Assembly (NCBI GenBank): GCA_039105265.1
Contig: JAPFFF010000003.1
Span: forward strand, 3,038,001 to 3,102,000
DNA: 64,000 nt
Source of the DNA: Tritrichomonas musculus
Lineage: Eukaryota; Parabasalia; Tritrichomonadida; Tritrichomonadidae
Direction: 5' to 3'
Part shown: positions 31,873-42,600 of the stretch, piece after piece
How positions within the stretch are numbered: position 1 is the stretch's first letter
How the letters are laid out: each line of letters starts with the position of its first letter
Position numbers and translations under genes: made by a program
Notes under the pieces: model-generated
The model's input: the letters and a program-made list of their open reading frames with translations, nothing else
What the model was told of the DNA's origin: nothing
Databases searched by the model: none

Positions 31873-33297
31873 ATGTTAATCGAAAACGACGATCAATTCA
31901 TCATAGAAACAGAATACTTTTATAGACTATATACAAAAGAAAATTTTCAAAAAGCTAGACGAAAAAAAGCGAGAATTAAAATAAAAGATATGTCTAAAAA
32001 AGTTGATTTCGATTGGAACTGCCAACAAGTTGCTGCGTTGTTTAACCTGTTTCCATCATGGGATTTACAAATAAAAAGTACAGGAATGGGTTCCTCAAAA
32101 TTACTACTATACGATACTCAAAATCCAGAATGTTGCATTAAAGCAAAGTTATTTCCCAATTTCAAAATGGCAGTTAAAGCAAATTTTGCATGGATAGTTA
32201 AATACTGGAATTCTCAAATTACATTGGTGGTGAAAGATTGAGATGAAAGAAACCGGGTTTATAAAAGGGGAAAAACAATTGAAATGTATTCATATAATAT
32301 CATTTTAAATATACAAGATACATCTACTTTTATTATTTTTAATGCTTTATACGCTATATATTATCCTCCAGAATTATTTACAAATTCATATAATTATTTT
32401 TGCCACTATTTATGGTTTGAGAAAAAATTGCCAAAATTAAATGAAAATTCGTTTATAAATGATTTTATTCAAACTTTTGTAAAACGCCCAGAAAAAGAAG
32501 CCGATACATCTTTTGATGCATTCTAAAAGTCATTTGACGGTTATGTAAAATTTGACATTGCACATGATAGTCCTGAGCTAAGAAAATTCCCGATAATCGA
32601 TTATAATGATGAGAAATGGAGAATTTTGGGAGGAATTTATATTTCTAATTATGCTTCAACAATAATTGAAAAAAAACAGTAAAATTATTTCTGGTTTTCT
32701 CTTGGATACCACATTCAGGGCACTTCCGACATTTGTAACGGCAATTCTAATGGCCTCTATTTATAATGTTGGAGTGCCAATCGCATTTTCTTTTTTCATT
32801 GCAGTTATTATGAATCTACAATGATCAGTTGCAAATGCGGAGAAGTTGCATTGGAATCTGCATTATATCATACAAAATTGAAGTGTTCTCATATGATGTT
32901 TTGTTCTGTACAAAAAGGCGAAATTTTGGAAAAAATCACATCAGAATGTCCTAATATAACATTGAAATATCGCCCAATTTTTCAGCTAGAAGATGAAAAT
33001 AAAATTGAATACAATGAAATTACTCCCATAAAAAAAAAAAATAAAAATGATGAATATATTGACTTTTTGATGAAACATGCCGCTAAAACTATCAAAAAGT
33101 TTAGCCAATGCAAAGAAAAACTTCCTCTAATTATTGAATATCTAAATGAAACATTGTTAACAAAATTACAGCAAGATGATACCTTTATTGGCTCTCTTCC
33201 CTCATCTTTTTATTCCGCAGTTTCTTCTGGCATTTATAAATTCAGTGGCATATTCAGAGATATAGATGATGATGAAGAAATTAAAGAATTGGAATAA
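31873..33297 (+). pseudogene. Broken MULE-like transposase
   Basis: Frames at 31873-32241, 32284-32700 and 32821-33297 share one phase, with a TGA at 32239, a TAA at 32524, and a shift between about 32680 and 32820. In that shifted stretch, LLDTTFRALPTFVTAILMA then GVPIAFSFFIA matches the first catalytic Asp block of MULE transposases ('DGTF..P..F'). The next part, CGEVALESALYHTKLKCSHM, matches the 'SD.G.AL..A' block with the second Asp lost. The N-terminal frame has Cys/His and basic residues (ECCIKAKLF) but no clean zinc finger. Inactive; assignment by motif only. Confidence 0.6.
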
Positions 33298-33890
33298 TTC
33301 TATTCAAAAAGTTTGCTGTCTTTTGAATTTTTTCTATGAGGCTATTTATATTCTATAAATCTATTCATGATTATTTGCAAATATAAAAAAATTTGCGGGA
33401 GAAGACTTCAATAATCAGTGATAATAGCAGCTTATCAATTAAAAACTAAGACAAAAATCATAAATATAAGCTCCATATGAACTTTTTACAATTTAAAAAG
33501 GCCACATTTTATATAAAAATTCTTTTTTTAATTAAATATTGATTTTATTAGAATAATTATTATTTATACTCTTTAAATATTCCATCTTTATTAATAAAAA
33601 AGAAGGAAAAAATTTGGACAAAAATGGGAAGTAGTCATATCACTTTTGTAAAAATTTGGACAAAAAGTGGAAGCAGAGAAATCTATCGGGATTTTTACTG
33701 CATATCCATTCAATTTTTTGTCTTCTTATGAATGCGACTTGGGAATTTGCTAAAATTTTAAAAACAAAAATTTCTGATAATTTTCTTTTAGTTTTTTTTG
33801 AAAATTTTAATTGAAAATTTTTTAAATTTTTAAATTTCTGAAGCTTTGTTTGAAATAATCAAAAACATTTTCCATATAAACAATGAGAAA

Positions 33891-34458
33891 TTGATATCAA
33901 AATTTTCTTCATTTATAAAATAAAAGCAACTGAAAAAGTGTGCCGACGGCCTCCTTATTAAAGTAGTAAGGTTAAGGAGGCATCCAGGTACTCCGTACAC
34001 TTCGCCCACGCTGCGCTTCCCTAACCCTAATTCATTCAGTCTACCAAAAATTGCATTTTTGTCATCCTCGACTAAATTAGTATATATACCCGCCACAGTC
34101 GCGTGACAGCTAAATTAATTGACGAAACCCCCCAAAAATCAGCTGTTTTGGTATTTATTTTAGTGCTACTTGTGGCACAAGACTAAAGATATATGTCTAC
34201 GATCTATTAATATATGACAATTCAATAACGATAACCTAAAATAAATGCTATAATAATAGGCAAAATCGACTATAATAAAATGGAAACCGTCCGGAAACAA
34301 TTCATAAGAGAGATTAATACTATGGAAACCGTCCTGAAACAATTCCATAGCTATACTCATATACGACATAGCGAGATTGTGTCCAATAAAGTAGAACTAT
34401 TAGTGGTATATAATGAAGGACTATTGTAGCATATAATTGAAGACTAAATGTATAAACA
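33891..34458. other. Less AT-rich left flank of the helicase segment
   Basis: A distinctly GC-richer island begins near 33940. It contains a strong hairpin (GCCTCCTTA at 33949-33957 with its complement at 33973-33981) and the words CGCCCACGCTGCGCTTCC. Further on, ATGGAAACCGTCC followed by GAAACAATTC occurs twice, at about 34280 and 34322, 42 bp apart. No RNA family was recognised. This may be one end of the virus- or plasmid-like segment that follows. Confidence 0.4.
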
Positions 34459-35976
34459 ATGAGTTTGATATGTGATCTAAATGAGTATTTTATCCGAATG
34501 AAACCAATGACACTGAACACTATGTTGTATTATCACGAACGTATTAAATGGGAGTCTGTTGATGATTATAGAGATCCAGTTCCTGACGCTGACGATGATC
34601 TATTGAAAGTAATTGAAGAACAGACAGTCGTGAATGAACAACCGGTTGAAATCCATGATCCATCATATATACTATGGCAGATGTTTGATGAGATCCCTGA
34701 ACGATTATACACTATACGATGTGAAGGTTATTTCGATAAGAACGACAAAACATTAAAAGATGAAACATCGATTAAACACCTCACTAGTGGTGAACATTAA
34801 CTTTGTGTTGATGATATTATAGAACGTTATGATGAGAATGGTAACTTTCTCGATTATGATGATTATTATGATAATTCTCCTTGTTATTACATAGACCACA
34901 ACAAGTATGATTTACGGAAGATCACTAAACAAATCCGGACTAAGAAGTTCATCTGTGAAGCTCCAATCGGTTCTGGTAAATCGACAGCGATTCGTAAATG
35001 GATTGCATCACATAGTACAGAGAGGTTTATGGTAATAGTTCCAACAGTGAATATAGCCACAGAGTTCTATACCAAGTTGAGTGATATGGATGTTAATTCA
35101 ATTCGATTATGTGTTAATGACAATGCGTTTAGTGAATTCCATAAAACTGTACATAAGGGAGTTGATATAATTATTACTACATACAACACAGCTTCTAAGT
35201 GCTTAGGTGATCTAATTGAAGAATACTATATGAACGAACAACGATTAGATTACTTTCTAGTGATTGATGAAGCACTTATGTTACTACAACATATTGGATT
35301 GATTGAGATTACTAAAGAGTTCGATAAAGTAGCATTGATAAGTGCTACTGCTGATGAAATTAAACACTTCGCGTGTTTTAGAGATTACATAATCGTTAAT
35401 CCACATATCGATAAGAGATACAATCGAAATATATACGTTAACAAGTTGATAACAGATGCTGATGAACAACGTGCTGAGATAGTTAACCTAATAGATACAA
35501 AGCGAATGAACTACGATAAAGTATTAGTGAAGATAGAAGATAAGAAAGAGTGTAAGTTATTGAAAGAGATGTTGAAAGATAGATACAAGGTTGCGTTATA
35601 TACAGATGATAACAAAGAGGTTAAGTTGAATGAAGATGGTTTATTTGACGAAGAAGTCGAAGTTGCTATATCTACCTCATCTATCCAGAACGGACAGTCC
35701 TTTAAAGAGAATATTCTATCTGTATTCGTCCAAACATATATCGATACTGTGTCCAGTGTTAAACAGTTTCTAGGTCGAAACCGAAACCGAAACTCGGATG
35801 TATATGTATATGTTCGATATGGAAAGCATTTGAACAAGAGAAAGTACTCGATACCGAACAACAGATATGAGAGATACTTAAACGGACTGCGTGATAGAGC
35901 ATGGAATTGTATGAGCATTGTGAATATAGTATTGTTTTTGTGCGAGAAATGTGTGAGTTTAATTCCATCGAAATGA
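34459..35976 (+). pseudogene. UL9/OBP-like SF2 helicase of a virus- or plasmid-like element (fossil copy)
   Basis: The coding region shows superfamily-2 helicase motifs in order: Walker A APIGSGKST, motif Ia VIVPTVN, Walker B VIDEAL, motif III SATADE, a C-terminal domain with AISTSSIQNGQSF, and motif VI QFLGRNRNRN. The 'AP.GSGK(S/T)T' P-loop and '.T....G.SF ... Q.LGR.R' ending match herpesvirus UL9-type replication-origin binding helicases, a family also found in giant viruses and some protist elements. Base composition and codon use (more GTA/CGA/TAC) differ from neighbouring host genes, pointing to foreign origin. The copy looks nearly whole, with about one break. It is treated as a fossil. 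Confidence 0.65.
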
Positions 35977-36365
35977 GTAAGAACAAGAATACATCACAAC
36001 CAACTCTCGAAGAGTTATATACTACAGATGACTTAGCAGTACTTAAACGAGCTATTCTCGAGTTAACAACTAAACAAGATTATAAGACTCTTAACACACT
36101 GTTCCGTCGGAATCCGAATGCTAGTAAGTTCGATACGAGAGAGCTTAATGAAGATATACCCCAAAAGAATAAACGATTCACCAAACGTAATGGTAAGCTC
36201 TGCAATGTATCTAGAACAGTTCCACGAAAGAGTACCGAACCAGAAGAGAGTGACACATATACATATAAGACCAGATACTACGATCCACACACCAAATCGT
36301 TTAAGTATATAGATAAACCTATCGAACCATATGCTAGTGCTTCACGAATTCGTGCTAGGTACTAA
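35973..36365 (+). CDS. Unknown 130-aa protein overlapping the helicase by ATGA
   Basis: The ATG at 35973 overlaps the helicase stop in the four bases ATGA, an arrangement usual in viruses, phages and bacteria and rare in nuclear genes. The protein begins MSKNKNTSQPTLEELYTTDD and is basic, with a helical N-terminal half (AVLKRAILELTTKQ, LNTLFRRNP) and a Tyr/Arg-rich C-terminal half (YKTRYYDPHTKSFKYID). It could be a nucleic-acid binding accessory of the helicase. No family was recognised. Codon use matches the helicase rather than host genes. Confidence 0.6.
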   Translation: MSKNKNTSQPTLEELYTTDDLAVLKRAILELTTKQDYKTLNTLFRRNPNASKFDTRELNEDIPQKNKRFTKRNGKLCNVSRTVPRKSTEPEESDTYTYKTRYYDPHTKSFKYIDKPIEPYASASRIRARY

Positions 36366-36505
36366 ATCGACACAGAACACAGATCGCGCACATACATACG
36401 TTATATTTTTTGGTTAAAGTCGACAACATCGAAACTGGATTCTCCAGTATTGGATTCGCATACGAAACTCGTTAAAAGTGGTTAAAGATGGTATTGGATA
36501 ATGTT

Positions 36506-36566
36506 TTCGTAAATGTATTCGTTAATATTAAGGTCGTTAATGTTTTCGTAAATGGATTCGTAAATG
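36506..36566 (+). repeat. Phased iteron-like decamers, TTCGTAAATG type
   Basis: Five decamers of consensus (T/G)TCGT(A/T)AAT(G/A) start at 36506, 36518, 36533, 36545 and 36557, spaced 12, 15, 12 and 12 bp. They lie about 140 bp after the ORF that follows the helicase. Origin-binding helicases of the UL9 type bind short repeated sites, so an origin-like role is plausible but inferred. Confidence 0.6.
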
Positions 36567-37620
36567 ATATTTACAAGTTTCGATACCTCTGTTAACCCTT
36601 TTAATACAGGTGGGACACTCTTTTTTTGATCCAAAAAAGTTTCAATATCTCTTCGAATTTTAGCTTTTATTTGGTGATTTTAATAAATTTTCTTATCCAT
36701 GTGATAATCTTTAAAATGGTCATTGAAGCAAACCAAAAAACTTAATATTCATCGAGTTTTTTTTGACTTCACAAACCAATAGATCTCTCCTCGTAAGAGA
36801 TATCATTCAAAACTACTAATACCATTTGATTTTATACATATACATTATCTATTATAAAACATGAATATTTATAATTACTTTGTAGTTAGTCCAAAAAAGT
36901 TAATATAATAATTATTTTTAAGTTTTTTCGATACATGATCCTTTCTAACTTTTTATTTTGTAATATTCGATTTCTTCTTTCAATGCTCAATAAAATGATA
37001 TATTTTGTTTGAACATAACATCAAAGATAAAGTTGAGTTTGAAAAATGAATTCAAAAAGTTGAATTAATAAACGGAATGATTCAATTTTCGGCGGTTAGA
37101 TAATTAATTATAAACGATCAAACTCAAATTTTTTATTTTAAAATATATTATATGAATAGGGAATATTATTTAAAATAAGGTTCCGCCATTTATAAAATCA
37201 AAAAATTCAAAATGACCATTTTTTACCCAAATTATATTTTTATTGAAAATAAAATGCGATTATCTAATTTATCTTTGATGATTTTTATTTTTTAAATAGT
37301 AAATTATATATAGCTATTAAAAATATATCTAAATATAAAATAACAGGAAAAAGTCTTGGATTGCCTACACATTATTCCAAAAGTTTTCAAGAATTATTAT
37401 TTTGGAATGGGATCTAACTGTCCATTCTTTCGATGAATGACTTTTATCATATATACATTTTATATTATTTAATGTATGAAAAAATATTTGTATACAATAA
37501 TTTAGAATATAAAATGAAGCTATATATAATTGCAAACTAAAAAGGCTATCTTTACTCAACATATATTATTAATAGATATAAATCGTTCACTATTTTCATA
37601 AAAAATATTTTATCACACAT
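36567..37620. other. Intergenic AT-rich DNA
   Basis: No gene. Composition returns to the host's high A+T near 36620. TCAAAAAGT occurs near 37051. Nothing else recognised. Confidence 0.5.
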
Positions 37621-38736
37621 TTAACTATTTTCATCATCACCAACCTCCTTTAATGGCTGCTTCTTTTTTCCTTTCTTTCTCAAAAGAGCCAATGGATTTG
37701 CTTTCCTGATTGTTTGATATAAGAGAAGTAATAATGATGATAAAAATGAAACAAACTTCACAATCCATTCAATTAATTGTATCTTTAATCCGCTTCCAAC
37801 TTTTCCAAGGCCATCAATCCAGTCAGCCATAACGTTAACTTTGCTCAAAACAGCTTCAGCAGTTTGTGTCAGATCCATTGATTTTTCAGAAATCCCTCGC
37901 GAATCTCGACTGAGTTGAATAAGAGAATCATGTACTTGCTTAACGTTATCATATATTTCATCTACATCTTGTTCTGCCATGTCAAGTGCTGTAGTTACCT
38001 GAACACGACGGGCTTCAAAATCAGCTGTTGGGAGATTAACCACTAAACGCCTTCGGATTGGTTCAGACATTTTTTTTACAAGATCTTCATTTTGAATTGA
38101 TTTACCGACTGAAGTTTGATCGGTGCTAACTTCAAGACTTTGATTATATTTTTGATTTAATTCATCTTGATTTACATTTTTACTTTTTTTTGATAGCAAA
38201 TCGTGAGTAGTTGTATTTGAAATTGAGCGTGGCTTTGGAAAACGACTTGCTTTTGGAATTCCAGAAAATCCAGCTTGAGGAACATTAGTTCGATTTCCAC
38301 CATAGCTAGGATATATATCTTCATTTAGTTTTTTATTCGATAATGAGGGACCAAGAAGCATGCTTTTTGTATTTGATTTATTTGCAGGTTCTGCTCTTTT
38401 TTCTGCTTTTAATGCTAAATTAGATTGAGATTTTTCTCTATCGGCTGAATTAAATGAGTTTGCATTCCAATTATCTTGAGATTCATCGCTTGAACTTAAG
38501 ACTTTTGAGTCTCTTTTTATTGTGTCACTTTTAACTTGTCCCTCTTGCGCTTTTCCATCATCAAAAGATGATAAAGAATTACTAATTCTTGAACGAATGT
38601 TTTCACGAAGTGTAATATTTGTATCCTCAGTAGTTGGAAAATCATCATTTTCAAATTTCCCTGCTCGATTTCTTTTAGTTGCTTTATGAACTGTTGCAAT
38701 TTGATGAAGCAAAGAACCCTGATAACGAGGCTTCAT
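37621..38736 (-). CDS. Tail-anchored coiled-coil protein, 371 aa
   Basis: The N-terminal 200 residues are polar and probably disordered (Ser/Asn/Lys-rich). From about 225 to 315 the sequence is helical with heptad spacing (VTTALDMAEQDVDEIYDNVK, VHDSLIQLSRDS, AEAVLSKVNVMADWID). A hydrophobic segment VKFVSFLSSLLLLLY near 325-340 is followed by a Lys-rich tail (LLRKKGKKKQP), the layout of a C-terminal membrane anchor with a cytosolic coiled coil. A SNARE-like protein is conceivable, but the central Gln/Arg layer cannot be assigned. It is divergent from the RING gene, with 133 bp between starts. Confidence 0.75.
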   Translation of the reverse strand: MKPRYQGSLLHQIATVHKATKRNRAGKFENDDFPTTEDTNITLRENIRSRISNSLSSFDDGKAQEGQVKSDTIKRDSKVLSSSDESQDNWNANSFNSADREKSQSNLALKAEKRAEPANKSNTKSMLLGPSLSNKKLNEDIYPSYGGNRTNVPQAGFSGIPKASRFPKPRSISNTTTHDLLSKKSKNVNQDELNQKYNQSLEVSTDQTSVGKSIQNEDLVKKMSEPIRRRLVVNLPTADFEARRVQVTTALDMAEQDVDEIYDNVKQVHDSLIQLSRDSRGISEKSMDLTQTAEAVLSKVNVMADWIDGLGKVGSGLKIQLIEWIVKFVSFLSSLLLLLYQTIRKANPLALLRKKGKKKQPLKEVGDDENS

Positions 38737-38869
38737 TTTTATATTATCATATTTTTTTGGAATAGTAATTCAGAAATATTGAATGTGACAAAGAAAGTTT
38801 TTCAATGAAATTATACGTTTTGTAAAACTTACTTTATATATTCTATATAAATCAACAAAAGAAAAGTGT

Positions 38870-39304
38870 ATGAAGCAAAGCCCGGCGTTAAAAGAAGCAT
38901 CTGAAAATCTAAAAAAAAATTACGAAAAAAATCAAGCCGAGTGTGAGCAAGCTTCAATAAGTATTCTTGCAAAAATTAGGGAAAGATTAGAGGAAATAGG
39001 ACAGCCTACTTACAAAGTACCTAAAAACCAAGAGCCAATCCAAAATGAAAAAGAACCAAATTCCTCATCTTTGCAATGCCAAGCATGTTTAGATCAGATA
39101 TATGGTGGCGATGTGGCATTACGTATGCCTTGCTGTGGCTCAATTTGCCATGTAACTTGTATGGCAAAAATATCAAATTCTCATCGAACAATGATGAATC
39201 ATGCATGCCCTCATTGCACAACAGAGCTCACTGAAGAACAAGAAGCAATGTTTATCAAGATGAACCAAATTATTAAAACTGTAAATAAGGGATTTGATGA
39301 TTAA
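38870..39304 (+). CDS. RING-type zinc finger protein, 144 aa
   Basis: An N-terminal helical region (residues 1-45) is followed by a compact zinc-binding domain. It reads CQACLDQI, a gap, MPCCGSICHVTCMAKI, a gap, then ACPHC near residues 66-122. The spacing C-x2-C ... CC ... H/C ... C-x2-C fits a RING-H2/RING-like E3 ligase fold, probably binding two zinc ions and recruiting a ubiquitin-conjugating enzyme. The C-terminal helix (EEQEAMFIKMNQIIKTV) may mediate partner binding. It is not an RBX1-type RING, so pairing with the cullins in this window is not implied. Confidence 0.75.
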   Translation: MKQSPALKEASENLKKNYEKNQAECEQASISILAKIRERLEEIGQPTYKVPKNQEPIQNEKEPNSSSLQCQACLDQIYGGDVALRMPCCGSICHVTCMAKISNSHRTMMNHACPHCTTELTEEQEAMFIKMNQIIKTVNKGFDD

Positions 39305-39682
39305 TTTTTACATTTCTTTCTACAATTGCCTTCTACCAGAATATTAATATGTGGAACTTCATTCACTAGAATCATGATAACTTTTTTATTGGTAATATTT
39401 ACTTTATGCCAAATATTGAAATAATAGTTTTTGCCTTGTTTTCATAAAAATTTTACAAATGAATTGTAAGTATATTTCCTTTAATACCCAGAATTTGATA
39501 TTGCTGTATATCACGGCAAGTAGCAACAAGCACCGATATCATGATGATCAGAAAAGTGTTATTTTTTTTTTTAAAAAAAAAATAATAATTAAACTTAAAT
39601 ATACTTTATTAATAACAATTTATCATTATAATTTTGAATTATTCAAATAAAACAATTTGATGCATTATGACTTTTTTTTTTT
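39305..39682. other. Intergenic DNA between convergent genes
   Basis: AT-rich 3' flank shared by the RING gene and the 1376-aa gene. No other structure seen. Confidence 0.5.
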
Positions 39683-42600
39683 TTAATGAATATTGTTTGG
39701 CATCATTCCAACTTTGAGTAAATTCTGAAGATTTTTCATTTGTACAGCTTCTAAATTATCACCATACTTTTTCCTTAATTTAATCTCATTCTTTAATTCT
39801 TTGATTTCCTCTTCAAGCGTAAAGAACAATTTATCTGCTGTAAATGCAAATTCTTCTTGAATAATAGCATAATCTTTCCTAAATTCAGCTGTTTGTGCAA
39901 TTTTATCGAGTTCGGCCATATACTCGTTAACTGTATCAGAATGCTTTTTAGGATCAATCGTATCAAAATATTGATTCGTAGAATTAATGTTGCTAGAATC
40001 GGTGGTATTATTATTCGAATTTTCATTATTATTTAAATCTTCTGAATTGGGAATATTTGAATCTCTTACGTCATTTGTATTATCGATATCATTTGAATTA
40101 TCAGCAATGTTTAAATTATTAGGAACATTTAAAGTCGAGGTTGATGTTAATGTAGAAATTTTTTGTTGCGTATATGATATTCTTGCGCCAATTAATTCTT
40201 TGAATAAATCTTCCCTTTGTTTTTGGAGATGCTTGAGTGATGATCTGAGTGACATCACATTTGTGGCGTCGTTTGAGAGCCAATTTCGATGCTGTGAAGT
40301 TTCTCGAAGAATATCAATCATTGCATCTTGTGGCAGTGGAGGGCTTTCAATTCTGAATTTTCTATTTCTAAGTTCTCTAACTAATCTTGTATTTGCAGTC
40401 GTTGCATCTTTCAGTTGCTCATGAAGAAAAACAATTTGTGGGTCTACTACGTGTTGCTCAAACATGGAAAGATCCAGATCATTGTTAATTATGAGTTGCA
40501 TAATACTCATTCGGTTATGCTCTTCAGAAGCTTCGCTTTGGATACATTGAAATTGTTCATCACGTTCTCTCAATAAATTTTCGTATTCATTAGAAAGATT
40601 TTCTAAATCTTTTCGTTTTTCTTGATTATTTAATTCTATTTGAGAAAGTTCTTCTTCAAGTTTCTTGAGATTTTGATCTGATTTAATATGTTGGAATTCA
40701 TTATCATAATTATAAGTTTGAAATGAAAAAAGTTTATTGGAAAGATTATCGTGAATTCCTTCCAACTGTTCGATCTCAGATTTGATGTAGTCATTAGGAT
40801 CTGTATTTTTCAAAATATTAAATCGTTCATCAAATTTATTTGCTTTAATTGAATCAACTTTACTTTTCATCCTTATGACAGTAGAATTCATTTGTTTTCC
40901 TTTTGATTGAGGTTGATCATTTGGACATTCGTCAATCATTTTTGATAATTGATGAAGAACTGGATCTAGAAGAGATTCTGATTCATTTGGCATATTAATT
41001 TCATCTTTTTCATTAATTTCTGGAGAATGGTTTATATCTTTTTCGCTATTTGCAGATCGCATATAAAGCTTCATTTGGACAAGACAAAGAATTGCATCAG
41101 CTTTTTCAAGAAAGAGATTGATTGTTGATTTAAATGTATTTAAATCATGCGATGGAATTGAATGATCTAAACAAAAAGGGGATTTAGATGATATCAAACA
41201 ATTTAAAATATTAATTGCTTCACGAAGTTTGAAATGATCACTGCTTGATGAATAATTAATCAAAAGCGACAAAACCTCTTTAAGAGCTTTTGGTACATTA
41301 GAAGAGCAAAGGAAAGAAGATACTTCTATTTGCTGACAAAGGAAATGATAAACATTATTAAAATAATTGAGAATAAATTTGGGATTAACAATATCTAAAT
41401 TTCTGAAAAGGTTAATAATTTCGCCAACATCATGATTTACAAAATCTGCCATTACGTTTGAAATGGTATTCCTCTCAATTTTTTGAATTAAATCATTCAA
41501 AACGTCAACATTGAAAACAGCCCCATCAATATTAATCACTTTTTGTAAGCAATTTTGAATTAATCGTGCATTGTTAACCTGAGCAACGATACGAATTACA
41601 TCATTTGGTGAAAGAGGGAAATGTTCATTATTTGTAGATAGTATTTTGGCTATTGTACATAGCATTGGACCTATAACGGTATATTTTTCAATATTTGTGA
41701 AGTTTACATTAAATTCGTTTTCCCATTTCGGCTCGATTCTTCCAATTTTCTCCCTAAAAGAAGCCTCTATATTTTTCATTTGATCGAATTGCAAAGAAGA
41801 TCCGTTTAGAATTTTATTAAAGACTGTTAGTAAAGAATTAAAAACATCATCTAATTCTTCAGGATTCGATAATCTCCAAGAATCAAAGCATTCAAAAGCT
41901 TTATAGCAGTCAGCAAGAAGTTCTGTGCAATGAGGGACAAAGAAATATGAAGACATGTTATCAAAAAAAGAATCTAAGTATGTATCGCCTTCCTCAGGTT
42001 CATACAGCAAGAAGACAAGGAAAGAAATGGCTCGTTTAGCAATAAATTCTTCTTCCTCTTTATTAAACAGTCCATTGTTAATTACTTTTTGCAGCTGAAT
42101 ATACGTTGATTCTGATTTTATAATATTTTCAACATCAATTCTTATTTTTTTATTTACTTGGCCGTATTTTTTATGAATTTCGTTTATTAAAGGAAATATT
42201 TCGTAAATAACTGAGAAATTAAAGAGATGAGGTCTGATTTGATTGGAAAGTTGAATCTGTCTTTCAGCGAATTTAAAAATATTTGTTATTAGTGAATCCT
42301 CAATTTCATCGATAAAAAAGTGATCTACAAAAACAGTAGATGATTCAGAAACTGAAAGGAAATTCTTCATTTGTGCCTTGATTTTATTATCAAATGATAT
42401 CAATGACATCATCATTTCGGAAGTTGGAATATATTTTATCCATTCGATTTCTTTTGATTTAACAATAGAATCGCAGATAGCAATAATAATACGCAATTGA
42501 AGGCTATTTTTAGGTGATGGAAAGAAGCCTATATTTACCAGTTTTAAAATACAACTTTTTAAATAAGAAATGACATCAATATCAGATGGTTCTTTGTCCA

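Larger units (their letters stand above)
30695..33890 (+). mobile_element. MULE-like transposon remnant, about 3.2 kb
   Basis: Both margins match the short repeat at 49575-49873: 30695-30830 matches 49575-49710, and 33734-33890 matches 49718-49873, in the same order and orientation. Between them here lie 2.9 kb holding a broken MULE-like transposase (31873-33297) and a 367-bp MITE. This defines the element as a full-length relative of the short derivative. Terminal inverted repeats were not found, so the true tips may lie slightly outside. The left margin word TCAGCTAGGATTCACTC also resembles 28984-29001. Confidence 0.6.

Noticed and set aside
33830-34096. 88-codon minus-strand frame starting MAGIYTNLVEDDKN
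   Set aside because: It crosses the GC-rich hairpin and ends inside the MULE-like margin repeat. The opening looks coding-like but no family is evident and the frame spans two unrelated sequence blocks.
35973-36365. Upstream start for the small ORF at an in-frame ATG at 35901
   Set aside because: It would overlap the helicase by 76 bases and read through helicase codons. The ATGA overlap start is more economical and fits the polar N-terminus.
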